Shown in pieces: positions 1 to 5,099 of a stretch of DNA of 8,163 bases. The notes under the pieces were generated by a model. It made no database searches. It was given only the letters and a program-made list of their open reading frames with translations, and was not told the origin of the DNA. The DNA comes from an uncultured Oscillospiraceae bacterium. GTDB taxonomy: Bacteria; Bacillota; Clostridia; Oscillospirales; Acutalibacteraceae. Position 1 is the first letter of the stretch; each line of letters starts with the position of its first letter. Where the stretch lies: NCBI GenBank assembly GCA_902461995.1, contig CABQAA010000085.1, forward strand, positions 1 to 8,163, read 5' to 3'. Both the position numbers and the translations under genes were made by a program.

Positions 1-123
1 CCGATGAGCTGCCGCGGCGCGTATATCGGCGGATGCGGCCGGACGCCGTTTGAGCCTTTTTTCTCTTTTCTTACGAATAGCCGCGGCCGCTCCAATAAGT
101 ACGCCGCAGCAGATTGAAACAGA
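1..123. other. Left edge, no assignable gene
   Basis: No complete gene can be supported here. On the plus strand one frame is open from the window edge to a TGA at 51-53; its 16 codons mostly end in G or C, and it is followed by a T-rich run at 57-76. A short hairpin (35-39 with 45-49, one G-U pair) precedes the T-run. This would fit the tail of a plus-strand gene and its terminator converging on the minus-strand operon to the right, but 16 residues are too few to name a product. The frame read from position 1 stays open to about 117 and cannot be excluded. Confidence 0.25.
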
Positions 124-156
124 AAAGGACCGATGCGGATCCCGCATCGGTCCTTT
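124..156 (-). terminator. Rho-independent terminator of the four-gene minus-strand operon
   Basis: A perfect 15-bp stem (124-138 with 142-156) closes on a 3-base loop at 139-141. Read on the minus strand it is followed by a T-rich tract (CCTTTTCTGTTTC), and it lies 45 bases past the stop of the membrane-protein gene. The plus-strand side (CCTTTCGC) is less T-rich, so it mainly serves leftward transcription, although it could work in both directions. Confidence 0.8.
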
Positions 157-201
157 CGCTATGGTTGCTTTCTGCCCCCCGGCGGATCTCCTTCTGTGCC
201 G

Positions 202-906
202 TTACGCCGCCGGCAGCCGCCGCAGATCCTCGCCGCGGCGGCGGGTGACGGCCCGATGGATGAAAAAGATATACGGCAGGCCGAGATTCGTCTCCAGCAG
301 GGAATTGACGATCAGCGGACCGAAGCCATTGGCGCGGATTCCCGTGATCAGCAGGATAAATTCCCACGCAAATTGCACCAGCACGCCGATGGCCAGAATC
401 CAGAGAAGCGGATACCTCTCTTCTTTCGGCACCCGGATGTTGTGCAGGCACAGGATCGCATACCCCACGAAGAGAAGCAGGGCCATGAGGCCGTGATAGG
501 CGCCGGTCCCTCTGGAAATAGTGATGGGAGCGAAACTGCTGCCGAAGTTCTGACTGAGCAGGGCCACGGCCAGCCAGCCGGCTACAATGAGCAGCGACCA
601 TTCCAGCGCATGGCCGTCCCGGTCGAGCCACAGCCAAATCCAGACGAAATTCGTGAACCCGTAACTCATGCTCAGCCAGAGCAGAAACCAGAACGGATCG
701 GCACCGTGCACCTCTCTGGTGCCGAGCAGCAGATAAAATCCGCCGTAGTCCACCAAAAAATACAGCAGGCCGCCGAACAGGCCAAACAGCGCCGCCAGAT
801 ATTTACGGCAGACCATCAGCACACCGAACAAAAAGAGCAGAAATCCGATATCCAGCAGGATATAGAGCAGATTGAGCGCACGAGAGGGAACCACTTCCAT
901 GACCAT
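202..906 (-). CDS. Multi-span integral membrane protein, family not recognised
   Basis: I do not recognise this 234-residue protein. It is strongly hydrophobic, with about six to seven likely membrane spans near residues 10-32, 36-61, 73-92, 103-120, 137-153, 167-187 and perhaps 197-216. The C-terminal tail is short and basic (TRRRGEDLRR), which favours a cytoplasmic C-terminus. Tryptophans and aromatics cluster around residues 73-94. No catalytic or transport motif can be named. The ATG at 906 is chosen because AAGGAAG (911-917) lies 4 bases upstream; an ATG two codons later is possible. It begins 25 bases after the tautomerase stop and lies just before the strong hairpin at 124-156, so it is the last gene of the operon. 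That it is a real membrane protein is quite certain; its function is unknown. Confidence 0.8.
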   Translation of the reverse strand: MVMEVVPSRALNLLYILLDIGFLLFLFGVLMVCRKYLAALFGLFGGLLYFLVDYGGFYLLLGTREVHGADPFWFLLWLSMSYGFTNFVWIWLWLDRDGHALEWSLLIVAGWLAVALLSQNFGSSFAPITISRGTGAYHGLMALLLFVGYAILCLHNIRVPKEERYPLLWILAIGVLVQFAWEFILLITGIRANGFGPLIVNSLLETNLGLPYIFFIHRAVTRRRGEDLRRLPAA

Positions 907-931
907 GACACTTCCTTATCGGCCGGGCGGC

Positions 932-1270
932 TTAGAAATTGCTGCCGTCGTAGCCCCAATGTGACACTTCTTCATATTTGACATAGATCCTATCAGATGG
1001 AATATTCAGCTCCTTGTTGAGCAGGGCGGTCACGGCCGCGGTCATTTTATCATAGGCGGCCGGGTCGGCGGAGCCGTACAGCTTGACCTCCACAAAAGCG
1101 GCGGGACGATCATCCCCCCGGAAATACAGGCGGCAGCGATCCTCGAACGTGAGCATCAGCCAGTCTTCACTCTTGCGCAGGATAGGCATGAGCTCACCAA
1201 AGGTGGTTTTGAGCCGGGCCTCCTGTTCGGGCGAGATGGTGACATTCACTTTGGTCTGGATACAGGGCAT
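932..1270 (-). CDS. MIF-family tautomerase (phenylpyruvate tautomerase-related)
   Basis: This 112-residue protein has the length and outline of the macrophage migration inhibitory factor/tautomerase superfamily. After removal of the start Met the N-terminus is Pro2, which in this family is the catalytic base for keto-enol tautomerisation. Other family-like marks are Lys33 in LRKSEDWLML, near the position of the second active-site Lys of MIF, and a C-terminal HWGYDGSNF that resembles the family's WGWNGSTF ending. Family members are homotrimers; the natural substrate of bacterial forms is usually unknown. The start is fixed by a strong AAAGGAGG (1278-1285) 7 bases upstream and by the need for Pro at position 2; a longer reading frame to 1429 is only an upstream extension. 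The ribosome binding site overlaps the stop codon of the preceding ArsC/Spx-like gene, suggesting translational coupling. The protein is probably cytosolic, as no signal peptide is visible. Confidence 0.88.
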   Translation of the reverse strand: MPCIQTKVNVTISPEQEARLKTTFGELMPILRKSEDWLMLTFEDRCRLYFRGDDRPAAFVEVKLYGSADPAAYDKMTAAVTALLNKELNIPSDRIYVKYEEVSHWGYDGSNF

Positions 1271-1277
1271 AATCCTT

Positions 1278-1285
1278 CCTCCTTT
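1278..1285 (-). promoter_or_regulatory. Strong ribosome binding site that fixes the tautomerase start
   Basis: AAAGGAGG on the minus strand sits 7 bases before the ATG at 1270 and overlaps the TAA stop (1284-1286) of the upstream ArsC/Spx-like gene. It rules out the longer reading frame and places the catalytic Pro at residue 2. Confidence 0.8.
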
Positions 1286-1661
1286 ATGATAAATGAGCGG
1301 TTTCCCGCAAAAGGGCGGTCCATTCAGCCGGACGGAAACCGGGCAGGGCGCGGTTCCCGATGACCAGCAGTGGACGCCGGACCAGCATGCCGTCCGACGC
1401 AAGCAGCTCGAGCTGTTCCTCCTCGCCAAGGCCCGGCAGGCGCTCTGCCAGGTTCATCGAGCGGTACAGCAGGCCGCTTGTGTTGAAATAGCGTTTGAGG
1501 GGCAGACCGGCTTCCCGGCTCCAGAGACGAATTTCCGCCGCCGTCGGGCGATTCTCCTTGATGTGCCGCTCGGTAAAAGCGAGACCTTGTTCCTGCAGCC
1601 AGGCTCTGGCCTTTTGGCAGGTGGAACAGGGCGGATACAGAATCAGCGTGATCGGGTCCAT
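1284..1661 (-). CDS. ArsC/Spx-family thioredoxin-fold protein
   Basis: This 125-residue protein matches the arsenate reductase-related (ArsC/Spx/MgsR/YffB) family along its whole length. It has a CSTC motif (Cys12 and Cys15) straight after the first beta strand, a KENRPTAAEI segment near 35-44, FNTSG at 59-63, and the hallmark DGMLVRRPLLV at 90-100 followed by a GFRPAEW-like end. In this family the N-terminal Cys does thiol redox chemistry, either reducing arsenate with glutaredoxin or thioredoxin or, in Spx/MgsR, sensing thiol stress while bound to RNA polymerase. The sequence alone does not decide which. No ars gene lies nearby, so a redox role is at least as likely as arsenate reduction. 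AAAGGA (1671-1676) lies 9 bases before the ATG. It starts 22 bases after the YjbQ stop, as the second gene of the operon. Confidence 0.87.
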   Translation of the reverse strand: MDPITLILYPPCSTCQKARAWLQEQGLAFTERHIKENRPTAAEIRLWSREAGLPLKRYFNTSGLLYRSMNLAERLPGLGEEEQLELLASDGMLVRRPLLVIGNRALPGFRPAEWTALLRETAHLS

Positions 1662-1683
1662 AGGTCAGCATCCTTTCGCGGGG

Positions 1684-2100
1684 TTATTCCCCGATGATTT
1701 TGACGAGCGCGTGCTTATCCCGCATGCCGTCGAATTCATAGTAAAAAATCTGCTCCCAGGTGCCGAAATCCAACCGGCCCTCCGTGATGGCCACCACCAC
1801 TTCCCGCCCCATGATCGTCCGCTTGAGATGGGCATCGGCGTTGTCCTCATATCCGTTGTGGGCATACCGGTCGTAAGGCTTTTCTGGGGCCAGGCCTTCG
1901 AGCCAGGTCTCGAAATCGCGGTGGAGGCCGCTTTCGTCGTCGTTAATAAACACACTGGCCGTGATATTCATGGCGTTGACCAGCACAAAGCCTTCGCGGA
2001 CGCCGCTCTCCCGCACCGCTTGTTCGACATTCGGCGTGATGTTGACGAGACCTCGGCGGGCCGGCAGATGGAACCACAGTTCTTTGCGGTAGCTCTTCAT
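1684..2100 (-). CDS. YjbQ/UPF0047 family protein (secondary thiamine-phosphate synthase family)
   Basis: This 138-residue protein belongs to the YjbQ/UPF0047 family, small trimeric beta-barrel proteins annotated as 'secondary thiamine-phosphate synthase enzyme' because of weak activity reported for the E. coli member; the real role is unsettled. Family marks are FINDDESGLHRDF (51-63), HNGYEDNADAHLKR (81-94), MGREVVVAITEGRLDFGTWEQIF (97-119) and the FDG end. His81 and His91 are kept, but the usual His of the HxSAS-type segment is Asn45 (MNITAS). I chose the ATG at 2100, giving MKSYRK; the ATG at 2112 would sit directly against AAAGGA with no spacing, whereas that site or GGGGGA can serve the later start. 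It is the first gene of a four-gene operon, with a good promoter at 2127-2155. Confidence 0.88.
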   Translation of the reverse strand: MKSYRKELWFHLPARRGLVNITPNVEQAVRESGVREGFVLVNAMNITASVFINDDESGLHRDFETWLEGLAPEKPYDRYAHNGYEDNADAHLKRTIMGREVVVAITEGRLDFGTWEQIFYYEFDGMRDKHALVKIIGE

Positions 2101-2126
2101 GGGATCCCCCATTTCCTTTTTCTCCC

Positions 2127-2155
2127 AGTATAGCAGATTCCGGACCGGGGAACAA
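2127..2155 (-). promoter_or_regulatory. Sigma-A-type promoter of the YjbQ-ArsC-MIF-membrane operon
   Basis: On the minus strand TTGTTC (2150-2155) and TATACT (2127-2132) are separated by exactly 17 bases. The -10 box matches the consensus at five of six positions; the -35 box keeps TTG. Predicted transcription starts near 2120, about 20 bases before the chosen start codon. Confidence 0.75.
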
Positions 2156-2175
2156 GACCTGCGGCGGCAGGATCG

Positions 2176-2207
2176 AAAAAAAGACGGCCTACCGCATGGG
2201 CGGACCG
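2176..2207 (-). terminator. Possible second terminator after the acetyltransferase gene
   Basis: On the minus strand an imperfect hairpin (GGTCCGC, loop CCAT, GCG, bulge, GGCC) is followed three bases later by seven Ts (2182-2176). It lies downstream of the clearer hairpin at 2224-2257 and upstream of the operon promoter, so it may act as a back-up. The bulged stem makes this only moderately likely. Confidence 0.4.
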
Positions 2208-2223
2208 ACTTGTCGGAACAAAT

Positions 2224-2257
2224 AAGGGCAACCGCCTTAAATCCGGTGACTGCCCTT
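2224..2257 (-). terminator. Terminator of the GNAT acetyltransferase gene
   Basis: The 7-bp arms 2224-2230 and 2251-2257 (AAGGGCA/TGCCCTT) enclose a further 4-bp helix (2231-2234 with 2244-2247) with a 3-base bulge. On the minus strand the stem runs into ATTTGTT. It begins 5 bases after the gene's stop codon. Confidence 0.6.
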
Positions 2258-2262
2258 TAGAA

Positions 2263-2802
2263 TTAGGTGTTTTCCCATTCTTTTTTCAAAATCGCGTACT
2301 GATAGGTGTTTTCATATTTGGGCGTACCGTCCGGATTGTTAACGAAAGAAATAAATTCACGAAAAAGACCTTCTCTTCTCATATTCAGCTTTTCGCAAAG
2401 CTTCTGAGAAGCGAGATTGTCATCCTCCGTATAGGCATAAATACGTCTGGCCCTTTTCTTATGAAATAGATAGTCAAAAAAAGCATAGGCGGCTTCATAT
2501 GCATAGCCTTTCCCCTGATAATCCGCATGCAGCATCCAGCAAGGGCTGAACGTATCCCCCGCATCCTCATCCGGATGCGCAAAAATTTCGCCAATCACCT
2601 TATTGGAGCCTCTCAGGCATATGGCAAAATCGTATTCATGGTCTTTGCTGCGTTTTCGCGCCTCCTCTCGTGCTTCGTCAAGAGAAGTCAACGCCATGTC
2701 TAAAAAACAGTTTACAGATGGGCTTGCACGATATGCCAGCATATCTCCCGCGTCGCTTTCACAAAAGGGTCTAAGAGTAAGCCGCTCTGTGTGAATAGCC
2801 AT
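2263..2802 (-). CDS. GNAT N-acetyltransferase, RimJ/RimL type
   Basis: This 179-residue protein has the order of segments seen in Acetyltransf_3 (RimJ/RimL-like) GNAT enzymes. ERLTLRPFCESDAGDM lies at the start, a beta-strand pair with VIGEIF at 69-74, the acetyl-CoA pyrophosphate-binding loop QGKGYA at 96-101 followed by its helix, and a C-terminal motif with N129, LASQKLCEKLNM and REG at 143-145. The enzyme transfers acetyl from acetyl-CoA to an amine; in this subfamily that may be a protein N-terminus, a small molecule or an antibiotic, and the substrate cannot be read from sequence. I chose the ATG at 2802 because GGAGG (2813-2817) precedes it by 10 bases; an in-frame ATG at 2832 has no ribosome binding site. 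Base composition is unlike the neighbours (about 38-45% G+C in three hand-counted rows), which suggests later acquisition. It appears to stand alone between its terminators and a divergent gene. Confidence 0.87.
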   Translation of the reverse strand: MAIHTERLTLRPFCESDAGDMLAYRASPSVNCFLDMALTSLDEAREEARKRSKDHEYDFAICLRGSNKVIGEIFAHPDEDAGDTFSPCWMLHADYQGKGYAYEAAYAFFDYLFHKKRARRIYAYTEDDNLASQKLCEKLNMRREGLFREFISFVNNPDGTPKYENTYQYAILKKEWENT

Positions 2803-2845
2803 CGTCTCGTAACCTCCAAAATGATTTGTCATTTTGATAAGGACA

Positions 2846-2900
2846 CGCTATGGACATACTTAAAACAACAACGGAGTGCTGTCCGGCTGTACTCATAGCG
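2846..2900. repeat. Imperfect inverted repeat in a divergent intergenic region
   Basis: CGCTATG (2846-2852) is the reverse complement of CATAGCG (2894-2900), and just inside GGACA (2852-2856) matches TGTCC (2880-2884). It lies between the divergent GNAT and RNHCP genes, upstream of the RNHCP promoter. I could not place a convincing GNAT promoter here. The repeat could be an operator or chance. Confidence 0.35.
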
Positions 2901-2923
2901 ACTGGAAGGATTTGTCCCGCCCC

Positions 2924-2952
2924 TTGCTTTTGAGCGCCGTATCCCCTATACT
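2924..2952 (+). promoter_or_regulatory. Sigma-A-type promoter of the RNHCP gene
   Basis: TTGCTT (2924-2929) and TATACT (2947-2952) are spaced by exactly 17 bases. Predicted transcription starts near 2959, giving a leader of about 28 bases before the ATG at 2987. It also supports the short start over the longer open frame from 2876, which would begin upstream of the promoter. Confidence 0.75.
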
Positions 2953-2986
2953 GATGAAAACGACATTTAAGCGGAGGCGGAACCAT

Positions 2987-3301
2987 ATGGAAGACCGGCG
3001 CTTTGTCAAAAACGATCAGGGATTTGTCTGCGGACACTGCGGAAAAACCGTTGAACCGCTCGGCTATACCTCCCGCAACCACTGTCCGCACTGTCTCTAT
3101 TCCCTGCATGTGGACGTCTTTCCCGGAGACCGGCAGAACCCCTGCCGGGGCCTGATGGAACCGGTCGGGCTCGAGATCTCTCCGAAAAAGGGGTATGTCA
3201 TCCGGTTCCGCTGCACCAAATGCGGGGGCGAGGGACGGAACAAGGCCGCGAAGGACGACGATTTCGATCTTCTGCTCCGTCTGTCCGCCAGAGAACCTTA
3301 A
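2987..3301 (+). CDS. RNHCP-domain zinc-ribbon-like protein
   Basis: This 104-residue protein carries the signature RNHCPHC (residues 30-36) of the RNHCP domain family, whose function is not established. Cysteines come in pairs fit for metal binding: Cys15/Cys18 (CGHC), Cys33/Cys36 (CPHC) and Cys76/Cys79 (CTKC), plus a single Cys53. The first two pairs would make one zinc ribbon; the last pair and Cys53 might form a second, incomplete site. Between them lies DVFPGDRQNPCRGLMEP (43-59), a conserved-looking stretch. No signal peptide or membrane span is visible, so it is probably cytosolic, perhaps contacting nucleic acid or protein. GGAGG (2973-2977) lies 9 bases before the ATG. It is monocistronic, and its TAA overlaps the stop of the convergent kinase gene by 4 bases, with no terminator visible between them. 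Confidence 0.85.
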   Translation: MEDRRFVKNDQGFVCGHCGKTVEPLGYTSRNHCPHCLYSLHVDVFPGDRQNPCRGLMEPVGLEISPKKGYVIRFRCTKCGGEGRNKAAKDDDFDLLLRLSAREP

Positions 3302-4224
3302 TCCCCGTCGGGCAGATGCAGTGCCGGCCAGCGGACAGTAATGGTCAGTTTATTCTGTATCAGAAGCGCTTCGGTTTCCCCGCCCATCTGCACCGCCAGG
3401 CGGTGTACGATCGCCAGGCCCAGGCCGGTGTCCTGTCCGGTGCGCATTTTGTCAGCGGTGAAAAACCGGTCGAACAGGTGCGCGACGTCCTGCGGGAGCA
3501 GACCCGGCGCCAAATTGGTAAAGCAGGTGATCACCATCCCGCCTTCCTGAAACGCCCGGATGTGCAGATCACCCGCGCCATGCTTGATGGCGTTTTGAAA
3601 CAGATTCGTGTAAATACGCTGTACGGCCTGGGCATCGGCCAGGATGGGGGGCAGCCCCTCCGCAACGTCCAGTACCGCGTCCCGGTCCGCCCCGGCAAAA
3701 TCGGCGTAAAAAGCCGCCGCCAGCTCGCAGACCAGCGTTCCTACCGCCACCGGTTCCTTTTCCAGCGTGTATCCCCCGGCCTCCAGGCAGGAAAGGTCGT
3801 AAAACCCGGTCACAAGGGCCTGCAGGGCCCGGGCGCGGTTTTCCACGATGCCGAGATATTCGCGGCATTCCTCCGGCGTGGTTCCGTCGGCGTTGATGAG
3901 CTGTAAATACCCCAGAATCGAGGTCAGAGGGGTGCGCAGATCGTGGGAGATATTCGCGATCTCCTGCCGCCGCTGCTGTTCCTGCCGCTGATGCCGGATA
4001 TCGCTTGCCTGCCGCTCGCTGAGCAGAGCGTTGATCTCTTCGAGCAGCCGTTCCAGATCCCGGTCGGGCACCCCCAGTTTCAGACGTTCGTTGGTCTGTA
4101 TGCGCCTCAGATTTTCCAAAGAACGGCGCGCTTTGTGCAGATTTTGCTTATATAGAATCAACGCGGTACCGCAGACCGCGAGCAGCAGCACCAGTACGGC
4201 GATGATCCATCCGGTGATTCCCAT
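3298..4224 (-). CDS. Sensor histidine kinase, single membrane span
   Basis: This 308-residue protein is a class I histidine kinase. One membrane span (about residues 5-25) is followed by a charged, probably coiled-coil stretch (28-90), then the H-box NISHDLRTPLTSILGYLQL with His94 as phospho-acceptor, and the ATP-binding domain: N-box NLFQNAIKHG (207-216), F-box LFDRFF (250-255) and G2 box GLGLAIV (267-273). A standard DxGxG (G1) box is not visible where expected; the segment reads ITCFTNLAPG. There is no extracytoplasmic sensor domain, as in kinases that take their signal from a partner ABC transporter or within the membrane. GGAGG (4235-4239) lies 10 bases before the ATG. No regulator gene adjoins it; the best partner candidate is the OmpR-type regulator cut by the right edge. 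It has its own promoter after the ABC terminator, so it can be expressed separately from the transporter genes. Confidence 0.92.
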   Translation of the reverse strand: MGITGWIIAVLVLLLAVCGTALILYKQNLHKARRSLENLRRIQTNERLKLGVPDRDLERLLEEINALLSERQASDIRHQRQEQQRRQEIANISHDLRTPLTSILGYLQLINADGTTPEECREYLGIVENRARALQALVTGFYDLSCLEAGGYTLEKEPVAVGTLVCELAAAFYADFAGADRDAVLDVAEGLPPILADAQAVQRIYTNLFQNAIKHGAGDLHIRAFQEGGMVITCFTNLAPGLLPQDVAHLFDRFFTADKMRTGQDTGLGLAIVHRLAVQMGGETEALLIQNKLTITVRWPALHLPDGD

Positions 4225-4246
4225 GACCGCACCCCCTCCGGCGTTT

Positions 4247-4275
4247 AGTATAGCATGTTTTGTGCAGGATGGCCA
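4247..4275 (-). promoter_or_regulatory. Probable promoter of the histidine kinase gene
   Basis: On the minus strand TGGCCA (4270-4275, four of six consensus bases) and TATACT (4247-4252) are separated by 17 bases. Predicted start of transcription is near 4240, leaving a leader of about 16 bases that holds the GGAGG site. The -35 box begins about ten bases beyond the terminator tail of the ABC operon. Confidence 0.6.
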
Positions 4276-4282
4276 GAAGCCC

Positions 4283-4330
4283 TGTTAAAAGGCGGGAGTG
4301 CCGCAAGGATCTTTCCCTTGCGGCACTCCC
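4283..4330 (-). terminator. Strong Rho-independent terminator of the ABC operon
   Basis: A perfect 15-bp G+C-rich stem (4294-4308 with 4316-4330) with a 7-base loop is followed on the minus strand by CCTTTTAACA. It lies 4 bases past the permease stop codon and separates the ABC operon from the kinase gene. Confidence 0.88.
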
Positions 4331-4334
4331 CCTT

Positions 4335-5099
4335 TTAGTTAATTTCCTTTTTGCGGTAGAAAAAGATGCCAATGAGAGTGGTCGCGAGTGCATAGGTGCC
4401 GCCGACGATCAGGCATTTGAACATCGTGTCCTGCGTCAGCTCATCCCGCAGAACGAGATCGAACAGCGGGGAAAGCAGCCATTCCCGCACGGTGTTGAGT
4501 TTTGGATAATAGTAGGCGGCAAATTGAAGAATAACGGGCAGGAGCCCGAAAAAGCCGACATAGCCAAGGGTATAGACCGTGCTGCTTTTGACGTGGAAGG
4601 CGAGCATATTGCCGAAGCACAGACCGCCAATCCAGAGCGGCAGACTGGCGAGCAGCCGCTCTCCGACCATACGGAGCATCTCCCAAACGGACACATCCTT
4701 CACCGGTCCAAGGATCAGGATGCCGGCACCGAGGATCACGGCCAGGATCACGAAAAGGCTGGCAAACGCCACGAGAATCTGGGTGATGAGCTTGCCGAGA
4801 TACACGCTCGCCCGAGGCATGCCGAAGGCGACGGTGTTCTTCATTGTTTGATTTTTATATTCCTCCGAGAACACCATATCGACAAATGCCAGACAAAAGT
4901 AGAGACCGATCGGCAGCATGTTGAGAGTCAGAACGGTGATGCCGTCAAATCCAACTCGCTCGTCCATAGCAAGGCCATGATTGGAAACCGCGAATAAAAT
5001 CACGGCTGCGAGGCCAAGGGCCACGATGATGCTGGTGAACAGATACGGATAGAGGCGATGACGGGTTTTATACAGTTCGCTTTTGATCATGCGCAGCAT
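4335..5099 (-). CDS. ABC-2 type permease of a BcrAB/LanFEG-like exporter
   Basis: This 254-residue membrane protein is the permease partner of the ATPase encoded just upstream. It starts with MLRMIKSELYKTR, typical of clostridial bacitracin/lantibiotic transporter permeases. It has about six spans (near 17-37, 60-77, 103-131, 148-170, 178-197, 228-247), with the cytoplasmic segment FSEEYKNQTMKN (77-88) after the second span, as in this family. With the ATPase it should form a half-transporter dimer that expels or removes hydrophobic compounds such as antimicrobial peptides from the membrane; the substrate is inferred. I chose ATG at 5099 rather than GTG at 5102: AAAGGAGG (5108-5115) is then 8 bases away, and the ATG overlaps the ATPase stop by one base (TGATG), implying translational coupling. 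Only one permease is present, whereas LanFEG systems have two. Confidence 0.87.
   Translation of the reverse strand: MLRMIKSELYKTRHRLYPYLFTSIIVALGLAAVILFAVSNHGLAMDERVGFDGITVLTLNMLPIGLYFCLAFVDMVFSEEYKNQTMKNTVAFGMPRASVYLGKLITQILVAFASLFVILAVILGAGILILGPVKDVSVWEMLRMVGERLLASLPLWIGGLCFGNMLAFHVKSSTVYTLGYVGFFGLLPVILQFAAYYYPKLNTVREWLLSPLFDLVLRDELTQDTMFKCLIVGGTYALATTLIGIFFYRKKEIN

Noticed and set aside
82..91. G+C palindrome around GCGGCCGC as a functional site
   Set aside because: Such palindromes are expected by chance in G+C-rich DNA, and no repeat or gene context supports a role.
133..981. A 282-codon open frame on the plus strand
   Set aside because: It runs antisense to the hydrophobic membrane-protein gene, is low-complexity (Gln, Pro, Arg-rich), has no ribosome binding site, and starts inside the terminator hairpin. 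It is a product of high G+C on the opposite strand.
3300..4224. Plus-strand open frames within the kinase gene
   Set aside because: They are shadows: the minus-strand H, N, F and G2 boxes are in order in one uninterrupted frame with a promoter and ribosome binding site.
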